A DNA stretch of 64,000 nt, from assembly GCA_029255685.2 (NCBI GenBank), contig CM055311.2, forward strand, positions 59,795,048-59,859,047, in the 5' to 3' direction. Position numbers and translations under genes: made by a program. The DNA comes from Silene conica. Lineage: Eukaryota; Streptophyta; Magnoliopsida; Caryophyllales; Caryophyllaceae. Under the pieces are notes generated by a model, which worked only from the letters and a program-made list of their open reading frames with translations, made no database searches and had not been told where the DNA came from. Shown piece after piece: positions 34,554 through 44,194 of the stretch (the first letter of the stretch is position 1; the number at the start of each line of letters is the position of its first letter).

Positions 34554-35706
34554 TGTAACACCCTCATAATCCAAGACCTTTAGGAAGGACCATCAGGCTA
34601 TAAAAGTACTAGCATCTCAGTTTCCTGAGGCATATATCAAAGTAAAATCATAAGCACCCTTAATTAATAAGAATAAAGTAAGTGAATACAACTATCTTAA
34701 AGAATAATAAAAGTATCAAGTCTTCAGAAGCTATGTATAACTATTATGACGAAAGCTATGTATAACTATTATGGCGCTACAAAAATTGATGTGAAGACCA
34801 TCCTCCACAAGCAAGCAATCATTGACAATAGCGAACCTGAGACTCTGCTCACAAGTACATGGATCATCACGGTAATATACAACAAGCGTCAAAATCTGAT
34901 AAATAAGACGATCACAACACAAATAACAATAATCACAATAATTCGATATATCACAATCACTGATATCACTGTCTCATCAACACAAGTGGTGGCCTAAAGC
35001 CCCACATCAAATCCCCCACTTGCTCGCAGCAAAGGGTACCCAAATCCTTAATGTGCACATCCCCTCTATGGCGGGTCCCACGAAGGGTGATCGTAGGAGT
35101 GAGAGTCGTTTCCCACAACAGTCCCACACATATGTTCCCAAATCAATCAAAAGCAGTATAGTGATATCATATTAACAACAACAAGATCGTCATAGTCATA
35201 ATCTATGAAATCTGAGTAGGGAAATCCTGCCTAAAGGCAACAATCACGGAACGCAAGAATCCACAAGCTTTCCTACCACAATTCTTCTACGAAGTCTCCT
35301 CCTAAGAATATATATGAGGATTACTAACGATGGTATAACTAATATCTGAACGGCATACTTACTATAAGAAAGAGACTTACGTGATTAACACGATACTAGG
35401 CTAGATGATCGGCGCGTCTAAACCCTTGCTAAAGACTGTTGGAGGATTTGGGAAAGAAGGATGAAAAAAGGATTAAGGTTACTACATTTTCTGTTATTAG
35501 GTAACTGGTTTTTTAACCCTCGGTTTAATTTATATAATTAACCGTGATGCTGAACACGGAAAAGCCGGCTCAACCTAGCTAATTGGAACAACTCGACCGA
35601 GTTACACTAGCACGGTCGAGTTACACCAACTCAACTAAGTCGACGCTACTCGGTCGAGTTACACCAACTCGACCGAGTTCGACCTACTCGTCCGAGTTGA
35701 CTCTTC
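34554..35706 (-). repeat. 5' LTR of the chromovirus, first bases missing
   Basis: On the minus strand it ends GGGTGTTACA before the primer-binding site. Its left part matches 18780-18290. Compared with the other LTR, about the first 45 bp are absent, and a LINE fragment lies there instead. Six 19-bp palindromic units lie at 35586-35702. A small tandem duplication involving AGCTATGTATAACTATTATG occurs at about 34728-34772. Confidence 0.85.
35586..35702 (-). repeat. 19-bp palindromic minisatellite in chromovirus LTR
   Basis: Six units have cores CTCGACCGAG, CACGGTCGAG, CTCAACTAAG, CTCGGTCGAG, CTCGACCGAG and CTCGTCCGAG. They are the counterparts of 18653-18746, with independent point changes. 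Confidence 0.85.
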
Positions 35707-35880
35707 ACAATAGGAAGAATCCTTAAAGATTTTGTTAAAAAAGATACGGCTTAAAAGAGACTCCTTGCATGTGATAATTTTCCAAGCAACTTTTCCAAGA
35801 AGAGCCTTGTTTAAAACATTAATATTCCTAATGCCAAGCCCACATTCAGATTTAGGTAAACTAAGAAAATTGTTGCTACA
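35707..35880 (-). pseudogene. LINE ORF2 C-terminal fragment
   Basis: The minus strand reads NFLSLPKSECGLGIRNINVL followed by NKALLGKVAWKI. This matches the conserved LPK..GGLGIR...N.ALL.K..W region after the RT domain of plant L1-type LINEs. Only about 58 codons remain. It abuts the truncated start of the chromovirus LTR, so a rearrangement or deletion joined the two. Confidence 0.8.
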
Positions 35881-35951
35881 CTAGTGAACGGGAAAATAGG
35901 CAAACTAAATTTCATATTTTGCAACGGTGGAAGGATAGAACTCAAAGAGGC

Positions 35952-37547
35952 TGATGCGTGTCTATTTTATGATGTTTTTCATCTATTTTTACACGCATTT
36001 GGTCGCTCATTTACTATGTTTTAGCCTTTATTTCCCAACAATCGTGTACTTTCGTATTTTTTATGCACTTTTGCAGATTTATGCGGAAAAGGGACGATTT
36101 AGCACCAAATTCATGTCCTCGAGTCTTTTGCATAATTAAGGAATAACGAAAGATCAACTGGAGTCTTTATTTAAGTACCAAAAGTCAAAGCGAGAAGAAA
36201 ACCGAAGAATTCCTTGCGGAGGCGGTCGACCGACCAGCTAAACGGGTCGGCCGACCAGGCCTGATCTCCATAAAAGTCCAAATCTGAAGAAAGCCCAAAA
36301 ATTCAACGAAGTCCGTAAAGGAGGTCGACCGACCCACCAAAGTGGTCGACCGACCTCAAGCGAAGCCCAGAACAATTCTTTTCGGAAATAAATTAGAAGT
36401 AGAGTCTTTAGGAAACTCTAAGTTGTGCCCTATATAAGCTAATCTTGTAGTTAGGGTTTTATCATCGAGTTTTATTTAGAAGAAGTTACAATCAAGTTTT
36501 ATTTTAGTATCTAGTTTTTTATTATCAAGTATCAATTAGCATCGAGTTTTATTTAGAAGAATTTTAGTTTTGTAATCTTTCGACGATTCCCAAGCATTCA
36601 ATAAAGTTTGTTCCTTTCTGCCCTAATTCCGATTGTGGTAATTACTCTTTTAATTTAGCTTTATTATTGTTCTTATTTTTATTACATCCAGTATAAGTTA
36701 GAATCTCAAGTTTTATTAATTCTTGCATGTTTAGATTATTCACTATGTTTACCATGTTTAATCCCGTTTTCATAATCGTCTTAACAACCATGAGTAGCTA
36801 AATTTCATATGTTAGGATGTAGGGGATGAATATGCATAGGTAGAATAAATCCCGAAACCGACTTGTAGCAGAGCCGCGGTCGGCCGACTCAAATAGTGGG
36901 TCGGTCGACCGAGGTTGTGGTCGGCCGACCGGAATAGCTGGTCGGTCGACCACTCGCGTTTGTATCCTGTTCCGTCTTTCTTTGTTGACTATAATACCCT
37001 ACAATGAAACTGAAAGGAGACTTGTAGGATGTTAGTAATAACCTACCCAAGATTGAGAGATACGGGAAGGGCATTGGTTTACACCTTAAGACGGCTAGGT
37101 TACTCAAGACTGAAAGGTATGTGACCTAGGATTTAGGAATCACCCTTATTGTTGACACCCAATAATTGTGAGACCTAGGAACTAATAGCATAGGCCGAAA
37201 GGAGCTATTAGGTAGCATAGACCTAAAAAGATATGTTACACCCCCTTACGCGACTGCAATACATGTTGACCTTAGGATTTATCTTACCTTAGCTATTTAT
37301 TACCCCTAACATCCTAGCATCCCTTTTTATTATATTTTATTCTCATCTTTTATTATTTGTTTATTTTAATCTTTGCCTTAGATATAGTAATCAACACAAT
37401 CAACACCCAAATTTGTTACCTTTAAACATTAACATTCAACAATAAACATTCCCCACCTCTCTGTGGTTCGACCCTGACTTTCGCTATCTATAGTTAAAGG
37501 TTAGGAATTATAAATTTTATCTTTGGTACCCTCAACGGCGGGCATCA
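35952..37547 (+). repeat. 5' LTR of Athila-like element
   Basis: It starts TGATGCGTGTC and ends GGGCATCA. A promoter-like CCTATATAAGC lies near 36429. Eight GGTCGRCCGACC-type palindromes occur, in pairs near 36231/36249 and 36323/36344 and in a row of four at 36883-36946. Short open frames within it recur identically in the 3' LTR and have no protein-like features. Confidence 0.95.
36883..36946 (+). repeat. Row of four TCGRCCGA palindromes, 20-21 bp apart
   Basis: GGTCGGCCGAC, GGTCGGTCGACC, GGTCGGCCGACC and GGTCGGTCGACC follow one another with spacers of 8-10 bp. The same row recurs at 43530-43593 in the other LTR. Confidence 0.95.
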
Positions 37548-37552
37548 AATTT

Positions 37553-37570
37553 TGGCGCCGTTGCCGGGGA
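37553..37570 (+). promoter_or_regulatory. Primer-binding site of Athila-like element
   Basis: TGGCGCCGTTGCCGGGGA lies five bases after the LTR and is complementary to the 3' end of plant tRNA-Asp, as in Athila elements. Confidence 0.92.
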
Positions 37571-37670
37571 GGTGACGCCAGTGTTTATTGTTTTTGTTTT
37601 TGTTTCTCTTTTGTTTAAGGAACTTTTCGTTCCTTAAACCCTCTCACCTTTTTCTTGTAGTTTCCATCTT

Positions 37671-40619
37671 ATGCGCAGGTCAGTTCAAGGAGAACTCCTA
37701 CCACTAGACCACGAGCTAGAGAGGACTCTTAGAGAAAGGAGAAAGCAACTTTTAGCAAATCAGGAAGGAGGTTCACCATCTTCCTTGTTTCAAGAAGACT
37801 TATTCGAACAACCATCTTTACCATCTTCACCAAAAACACCACCTTCACAACCAAATTCACCCAACAATCCACCTTCACCAAAAACACCACCTTTTACCTA
37901 CTATCCAGTTTTTCCTAAAGAAGAAGAGAATATGGCAGAAGAAGCTACTATTGCCAGTCACTCCATGCCTCAGGCAAAGGACCTATACAAAGGGTTCACT
38001 TTACCTGCGGGTACTGGGAAGCCATTCGAGGCCAAGCCTGCCTACATTACTATGGTTGAAAGAAACCAATTCGGAGGCTCGGCCAATGAGGATGCTGCAA
38101 AGCATATCGAAATCTTCACAGATTACATATGCTCTATTGCACCCCCAGAAGGAGTGACGCAGGACCAGATTAAGCAAACCATGTTTATCTTCTCCCTTAG
38201 GGACTCTGCGAGAGAGTGGTACAGAGATCTAGACCGCACTGCTGCGGGAGTCACAGATTGGAACACCCTAACCTTAACATTCTACAGGAAATACTATTCT
38301 GCGTCAAAGACTAATGCTTTAAGAGCACAGATTACAAATTTCAAGCAAGGCCCCAATGAAGATTTTAGTGAGGCGTGGGACAGGTTCAAGAGACTTGTTC
38401 AATCCATACCACATCACGGATTCGAACAATGGTTTCTTTGCAACCAGTTCTACAATGGCCTCTACGATGACAACAGGGCCTATCTAGATGCTGCAGCTAA
38501 TGGGAGATTCCAAGATAATTCAGGAGAGACTAAGGGTCTCAAATTGATAGAAGATGTTGCTGTACACCGTGCTGAGCATGGCACTTCCAGAGGTAATCAA
38601 AGGAAATCTGAATACAACCTATCAGCAATTGAGGCCTTGACAGCCAAGTTGGAAAAATTTGAGGCTGGAGGAAAATTCGATCTAGGGAGTGGAAGTAAGG
38701 GCGGTATTTATCAGGTGAACGCCGTTCAAGACGGACCCTTTGCTTGTGAGAGGTGCGGTGGAGAAGGGCACGTGTCTATTTATCAGGTGAACGCCGTTCA
38801 AGACGGACCCTTTGCTTGTGAGAGGTGCGGTGGAGAAGGGCACGTGTCAAAATTCTGTACTTCATCCAATGAAACATGTGCCGCTTTTCAACATTATCGT
38901 GGGAACAATTTCTATGACCCGAATAATAATAACGTCCATCCCAACCTAAGGTGGACAAGCCAGAATGTTCTTAACCCACAGCATATGCAACCTCAGGAAA
39001 ATTCCACATATATCCCCCCACATAAGCAAGGTTTTCAAAAACCACCCTTCAACCCTCAACCACCTTCTAATCCACCACCCAATACAGAAACTCTTATCCA
39101 AAATCTTATTGGGTTGGTTCAGAAGGATTCACAGGCTAGAGAGACAGGGATGAAGATGTTAGAGTCTCAGATTGCTCAAATCGCGAGCAAGAATGATACT
39201 AGGGCTCCGGGCCAACTTCCGACCAAACCGGACCAGAAAAAAGAGACTCTAAACATCGTATCCTTAAGAAGTGGAGCCAAAGTGGGGGTTGAGAAAGGAA
39301 AACAGAAGAATAGCAGAAAGAGCGGTCGACCGACCGAAGATCCAGGTCGACCGACCACAGAACAGAATCCGGAAATTTCCGCTGAACAGGAGAGCGGTCG
39401 ACCGACCGAAGCTGATGGTCGACCGACCCCCGAGGCAGAGCCAGAGACTCCTTTTCGTCCAGAATTGCCAGATAACTTAAGAGATTTTCTTTTTAGGGGT
39501 GATAATACCCCTAGGTTTCTGAAGAGAGCTGCAAATACTGAGTCTTCAGCCGCTCCTTTCCTAGAAAGACTTATACCTTCAAAGGATCAGGTATCTTTTG
39601 ACAAATTTAAGGATGTGATTCGTTCATTAAATGTTCAAGTCCCTTTTCTAGAATTAGTTCAACAAGTTCCTTCTTATCTTAAATTTATGAGACAACTTTT
39701 GTCAAGAAAGAGGTCTCTAGAAAAGGTTGAGTCGGTGACCCTCACTGAAGAGTCATCTAGCTTTTTATCACATGTCATTGCCCCTCACAAATTAGAGGAC
39801 CCTGGTAGTTTTTCTGTCCCCTGCAATATAGGAACCTTCCCAGTTAAGAAGGCTCTATGCGACTTAGGTGCTAGCATAAGTGTCATGCCCCTCAGCGTTG
39901 CCTTAAAACTAGGAATGACCGAATTTGCAGTGACCAGTATGACAGTCCAGATGGCAGATCGTACATCTATGGAACCTATAGGAGTGTTGGAAAACATCCC
40001 TGTGCGTATTGACAGGTTTTTCTTCCCAGTTGACTTCGTAGTTTTGGACATCCCAGAGGATGCCCATATACCTATAATTCTAGGAAGACCTTTCCTTCAC
40101 ACCGCAGGTGCCATTATAGATGTAGGCATTGGGACTCTGACCTTTAAAGTAGGAAAGCATTCTATTATATATGGCCTATCTTATAGGAAAAAGGATGCTA
40201 TGACCCCCATTACATGTAATGCTATCACTTTTGAAAAGAAGTATGAGGTCATCACTACTTCTCCTACTTTATTACCCGTTCCTATATCTGTTTTTACACC
40301 TCCGCCCCAGATTGGGAGCAATATGGAGGATACCTCTATTGTGGCTAGTGCAGGAATTGGTTTGGGGAAACCCAAAGTAGAGAAAGTCATAGTCCAAAGA
40401 GGAGGAATGGGATGTCTAAACTATAAAGAAGATGAGGACCCAGACGTCGTGGATCGAGAGGAGAAGAAGAAGAGGAGGCCAGCTCAAGTGGAGAGACCGT
40501 CGCAAATGCTTTGCGACGGCGGAAAGAAGATGTGTTTTGCTACTCAAGCAAACACCGTGGAGACTACGGCATGTCGTCAAAGGCCGTGGTCGGATATTTT
40601 CCGCATCTTTAGCGGATAG
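37671..40619 (+). CDS. Gag-protease polyprotein of the Athila-like element
   Basis: The ORF has 982 residues starting MRRSVQGELLPLDHELERTL, which is usual for Athila-type Gag. A Pro/Ser-rich tract lies at about 45-85. The retrotransposon Gag domain at about 130-260 includes FIFSLRDSAREWYRDL and FKQGPNEDFSEAWDRFK. A zinc-knuckle segment with CERCGGEGH is present twice through an exact 72-bp tandem duplication (38705-38848). A linker carries GRPT repeats (about 545-590) encoded by the GGTCGACCGACC palindromes. The retropepsin follows (ALCDLGASISVMPLSVA near 39855, HIPIILGRPFLHTAGA near 40065). The ORF stops before any RT. Enzymes would have to come from an autonomous relative. The frame looks whole. 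Confidence 0.9.
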   Translation: MRRSVQGELLPLDHELERTLRERRKQLLANQEGGSPSSLFQEDLFEQPSLPSSPKTPPSQPNSPNNPPSPKTPPFTYYPVFPKEEENMAEEATIASHSMPQAKDLYKGFTLPAGTGKPFEAKPAYITMVERNQFGGSANEDAAKHIEIFTDYICSIAPPEGVTQDQIKQTMFIFSLRDSAREWYRDLDRTAAGVTDWNTLTLTFYRKYYSASKTNALRAQITNFKQGPNEDFSEAWDRFKRLVQSIPHHGFEQWFLCNQFYNGLYDDNRAYLDAAANGRFQDNSGETKGLKLIEDVAVHRAEHGTSRGNQRKSEYNLSAIEALTAKLEKFEAGGKFDLGSGSKGGIYQVNAVQDGPFACERCGGEGHVSIYQVNAVQDGPFACERCGGEGHVSKFCTSSNETCAAFQHYRGNNFYDPNNNNVHPNLRWTSQNVLNPQHMQPQENSTYIPPHKQGFQKPPFNPQPPSNPPPNTETLIQNLIGLVQKDSQARETGMKMLESQIAQIASKNDTRAPGQLPTKPDQKKETLNIVSLRSGAKVGVEKGKQKNSRKSGRPTEDPGRPTTEQNPEISAEQESGRPTEADGRPTPEAEPETPFRPELPDNLRDFLFRGDNTPRFLKRAANTESSAAPFLERLIPSKDQVSFDKFKDVIRSLNVQVPFLELVQQVPSYLKFMRQLLSRKRSLEKVESVTLTEESSSFLSHVIAPHKLEDPGSFSVPCNIGTFPVKKALCDLGASISVMPLSVALKLGMTEFAVTSMTVQMADRTSMEPIGVLENIPVRIDRFFFPVDFVVLDIPEDAHIPIILGRPFLHTAGAIIDVGIGTLTFKVGKHSIIYGLSYRKKDAMTPITCNAITFEKKYEVITTSPTLLPVPISVFTPPPQIGSNMEDTSIVASAGIGLGKPKVEKVIVQRGGMGCLNYKEDEDPDVVDREEKKKRRPAQVERPSQMLCDGGKKMCFATQANTVETTACRQRPWSDIFRIFSG
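38705..38848 (+). repeat. Perfect 72-bp tandem duplication in gag
   Basis: Two identical 72-bp copies (38705-38776 and 38777-38848) repeat 24 codons covering YQVNAVQDGPFACERCGGEG. Because 72 is a multiple of three, the frame is kept. Perfect identity means the event is recent. Confidence 0.97.
39322..39426 (+). repeat. Four GGTCGACCGACC palindromes within the coding region
   Basis: Two pairs have members spaced 21 bp apart, near 39324/39345 and 39396/39417. The 21-bp spacing equals seven codons, so each palindrome is read in the same phase as Gly-Arg-Pro-Thr, giving GRPTEDPGRPT and GRPTEADGRPT. Confidence 0.93.
40497..40519. other. Perfect 10-bp hairpin near the end of the gag-protease ORF
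   Basis: CCGTCGCAAA and TTTGCGACGG form a perfect stem around a TGC loop. A second GC-rich stretch with CCGTGG and GGCCGTGG follows within 80 bp. Confidence 0.8.
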
Positions 40620-42598
40620 TTTTTTTTTTAAAGTTTCAGTTTTAAGACAATTTATTTTTGTGTGAGACTTTTTTGTTTTAGTGTGCTCGTAGTTTTAGAA
40701 CTTTATGCTTGCGTAGTTAAGACTTTAAGACTTGTTTCTGGAATCTCGCGCATTTGCGGGCGCATATATTTTTCTTGCTTTTTCAGGTTCTACGAAGAAA
40801 ACGAAGACCGCTGGGACACAGCGGGTTGACCGACCAGATACACCAGTCAATCGACCCAGTCATTGTATCGCAGAATTCCTGTAGTTTACAGGAAGGTCGG
40901 TCGACCTACCTATCTGTCATAGTCCGTTCGTTTTCTTCCTCAGGAATCGTACAATCATCTTAGGTACTTGAATGGCACGGCTGGCTACCAAAACCTCCCA
41001 GCTTACACTGGTTTGGGGAGGTTTTTCTCATACGCTTATTAACCCAGTGAGTTCTTTCCAGTTTTTCCTTAGTTTTTATTTATTCGCACCTTTTCTTTAA
41101 ATTTCTGAAACCTTTACTTAGGCTAATGCACAATGGGGACATTGTGCGGGTTGGTTTGGGGAATGATTTCGTGTCACATGCATTGCATTCTGTCACACGT
41201 TTATTGCATTTCTATCTTGCATTGTTCTTTTCTTTATTTTCTTTACCTATACAAAAGAAAAATACAAAAAAATGAAAAAAAAATTCAAAAATTTCCAAAA
41301 AAAAAAATGCACGTTTATTTTAGCATATAGGTCGAGTCCGAACGAAAGTATTTCAAGGATGATTTAGCTTTCTTACATGTTTATGCCTTTACCTTACCTT
41401 GTCAACTTGTTTTAGTATGAGAGTCTTTTGCATATCTACGAGTTTTTGTCAATTTGTATATCTTGAGACTAGACTCATACCTTGGCAACCTACTATACAT
41501 TCTGAGTTTTAGAGCCTTATTCCTGGTTTCATTCTTAAACCAGTTGTCTAGGATGTGAGTAGTACTCCCCTTGGAACATGTTACATCAATATGCATAAAC
41601 ATGAACCTGAATTGCTATATGCATAAACATGAACCTGCATTTGGGATCCCTTTTCTCATATTTACCCATAAGCCTTACATAGCCAAAATTGCCTTTTTAT
41701 TCCCCCAAAACTACATCCCATACTTAGCCTACCCTTCCAAGCTAGTATTTGTGGTCATTTTTTGAGGGATCTTGGTTTGTATGCTATCTTAAACAAAAAG
41801 AGAAAAGAAAGAAAGCAAGAAAGAAAAAAAAGAACAGAAAAATTCAGAAAAAGAAAGAAAGAAAAGAAAGACGAAAAAAAAAAAAATCAAAACGTACAGG
41901 AAAGAAGTCGACCGACCACCTTCTTGGGTCGGCCGACCACCTGACAGCATCAGAATGAAAAAAAAAAAATCGTTCCAAAATCCGTTTCTTTTATTTGTTA
42001 TCACTCCCGTGCTTCATTCAAAAATATTGGGGAGTCCTTTCTTATATTTAATGTGAGAGTTGTGCTACAAAAGAGCACCTTCTTAATATCGAAAGTTGTG
42101 AAGTATGTTGTTGGGAAACGGTTTTACTAGCTTGGCTACTAACCCCACAAATTCAAAAACATCTTAACCACTTTTTACCTTTTACCTCACATATCTTTCA
42201 TTACCTCAATTGCATGTATCCGAGTCATTTAATGGGTTTGTTATACATAGTTGTAGAATTCCTGTTCATGTTAGATTGCAGGCATATTTCCATGGGTCGC
42301 AGTTAGGTGAGTGTCATTACAATATACTTCTTTCTATCTTTTACATATACTCACCCTTTGCTTCATGAGTGTCTCGAGCGTACCGCGAGAGTCCATAGTA
42401 TAAAGTCTCTATAGTCTCTAGTGTTGCAAATTTGACGACACCATAATTCGTTTGCATGATTTATATACTTTCTTATTTTGTACTTGGTATTGGTTTAGGC
42501 TGACATGTAAATTTCGCTCTGAGATTGAAATCGTTCCATTAGTTAAGATCGAGTCTACTTCTTGCTTGAGGGCAAGCAAGGGTTTGGTTTGGGGAATT
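40620..42598 (+). other. 3' non-coding region of Athila-like element
   Basis: There is no long ORF. It contains four or five further TCGACCGA-type palindromes (near 40826, 40896, 41907 and 41926), a hairpin with GCACAATG/CATTGTGC stems (41128-41147), and a direct repeat of ATATGCATAAACATGAACCT at 41589 and 41617. A purine-rich tract of about 85 bp (41798-41888) precedes the palindrome pair near 41910. The phrase GGTTGGTTTGGGGAATG at 41149 resembles the end of the region, where GGTTTGGGGAATT serves as the likely polypurine tract before the LTR at 42599. Confidence 0.7.
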
Positions 42599-44194
42599 TG
42601 ATGCGTGTCTATTTTATGATGTTTTTCATCTATTTTTACACGCATTTGGTCGCTCATTTACTATGTTTTAGCCTTTATTTCCCAACAATCGTGTACTTTC
42701 GTATTTTTTATGCACTTTTGCAGATTTATGCGGAAAAGGGACGATTTAGCACCAAATTCATGTCCTCGAGTCTTTTGCATAATTAAGGAATAACGAAAGA
42801 TCAACTGGAGTCTTTATTTAAGTACCAAAAGTCAAAGCGAGAAGAAAACCGAAGAATTCCTTGCGGAGGCGGTCGACCGACCAGCTAAACGGGTCGGCCG
42901 ACCAGGCCTGATCTCCATAAAAGTCCAAATCTGAAGAAAGCCCAAAAATTCAACGAAGTCCGTAAAGGAGGTCGACCGACCCACCAAAGTGGTCGACCGA
43001 CCTCAAGCGAAGCCCAGAACAATTCTTTTCGGAAATAAATTAGAAGTAGAGTCTTTAGGAAACTCTAAGTTGTGCCCTATATAAGCTAATCTTGTAGTTA
43101 GGGTTTTATCATCGAGTTTTATTTAGAAGAAGTTACAATCAAGTTTTATTTTAGTATCTAGTTTTTTATTATCAAGTATCAATTAGCATCGAGTTTTATT
43201 TAGAAGAATTTTAGTTTTGTAATCTTTCGACGATTCCCAAGCATTCAATAAAGTTTGTTCCTTTCTGCCCTAATTCCGATTGTGGTAATTACTCTTTTAA
43301 TTTAGCTTTATTATTGTTCTTATTTTTATTACATCCAGTATAAGTTAGAATCTCAAGTTTTATTAATTCTTGCATGTTTAGATTATTCACTATGTTTACC
43401 ATGTTTAATCCCGTTTTCATAATCGTCTTAACAACCATGAGTAGCTAAATTTCATATGTTAGGATGTAGGGGATGAATATGCATAGGTAGAATAAATCCC
43501 GAAACCGACTTGTAGCAGAGCCGCGGTCGGCCGACTCAAATAGTGGGTCGGTCGACCGAGGTTGTGGTCGGCCGACCGGAATAGCTGGTCGGTCGACCAC
43601 TCGCGTTTGTATCCTGTTCCGTCTTTCTTTGTTGACTATAATACCCTACAATGAAACTGAAAGGAGACTTGTAGGATGTTAGTAATAACCTACCCAAGAT
43701 TGAGAGATACGGGAAGGGCATTGGTTTACACCTTAAGACGGCTAGGTTACTCAAGACTGAAAGGTATGTGACCTAGGATTTAGGAATCACCCTTATTGTT
43801 GACACCCAATAATTGTGAGACCTAGGAACTAATAGCATAGGCCGAAAGGAGCTATTAGGTAGCATAGACCTAAAAAGATATGTTACACCCCCTTACGCGA
43901 CTGCAATACATGTTGACCTTAGGATTTATCTTACCTTAGCTATTTATTACCCCTAACATCCTAGCATCCCTTTTTATTATATTTTATTCTCATCTTTTAT
44001 TATTTGTTTATTTTAATCTTTGCCTTAGATATAGTAATCAACACAATCAACACCCAAATTTGTTACCTTTAAACATTAACATTCAACAATAAACATTCCC
44101 CACTTCTCTGTGGTTCGACCCTGACTTTCGCTATCTATAGTTAAAGGTTAGGAATTATAAATTTTATCTTTGGTACCCTCAACGACGGGCATCA
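42599..44194 (+). repeat. 3' LTR of Athila-like element
   Basis: It has the same length as the 5' LTR (1596 bp), and I see two single-base differences, both near the right end. It ends GGGCATCA before the TSD GAGGC. Confidence 0.95.

Larger units (their letters stand above)
18290..35706 (-). mobile_element. Tekay/Del-like chromovirus (Ty3/Gypsy), nested and broken
   Basis: On the minus strand the order is 5' LTR (35706-34554), primer-binding site, leader, Gag (about 32731-31634), protease, RT (31256-30315), then RNase H, integrase and a C-terminal chromodomain (21071-18974), polypurine tract and 3' LTR (18780-18290, cut by a CACTA end). Copia B splits it near the end of RT, and a hAT element lies in the leader. 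The chromodomain after AYRLALPP and VHNVFHVSQLRKYV is characteristic of Tekay-type chromoviruses. It is old, with many breaks, and predates all of its insertions. Confidence 0.88.
35952..44194 (+). mobile_element. Athila-like Gypsy element with gag-protease only, very young
   Basis: LTRs of 1596 bp (35952-37547 and 42599-44194) differ at about two positions. The perfect 5-bp TSD GAGGC is at 35947-35951 and 44195-44199. The primer-binding site TGGCGCCGTTGCCGGGGA is the Athila type (tRNA-Asp). One 982-codon ORF covers gag and aspartic protease. The 2 kb behind it hold no RT, RNase H or integrase and no convincing envelope-like ORF. It looks whole as a non-autonomous element and probably moved within the last 0.1-0.2 million years at usual plant rates. 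GGTCGACCGACC-type palindromes occur throughout. Confidence 0.92.

Noticed and set aside
35876-35900. CACTAGTGAACGGG as a CACTA transposon terminus
   Set aside because: No subterminal repeats, no partner end and no 3-bp duplication could be found; the short palindrome may be chance.
35954-36139. Short ORFs inside the Athila-like LTR, present again in the 3' LTR
   Set aside because: Repetition comes only from the LTR pair. Frames are short and lack protein features.
40754-40963. Possible envelope-like ORF downstream of gag-protease in the Athila-like element
   Set aside because: Only a short frame, with no transmembrane pattern or length expected for an Athila envelope-like ORF.
41789-42004. 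Lys/Arg-rich or Phe/Leu-rich frames in the purine tract
   Set aside because: Low-complexity purine run of the Athila-like 3' region, not coding.
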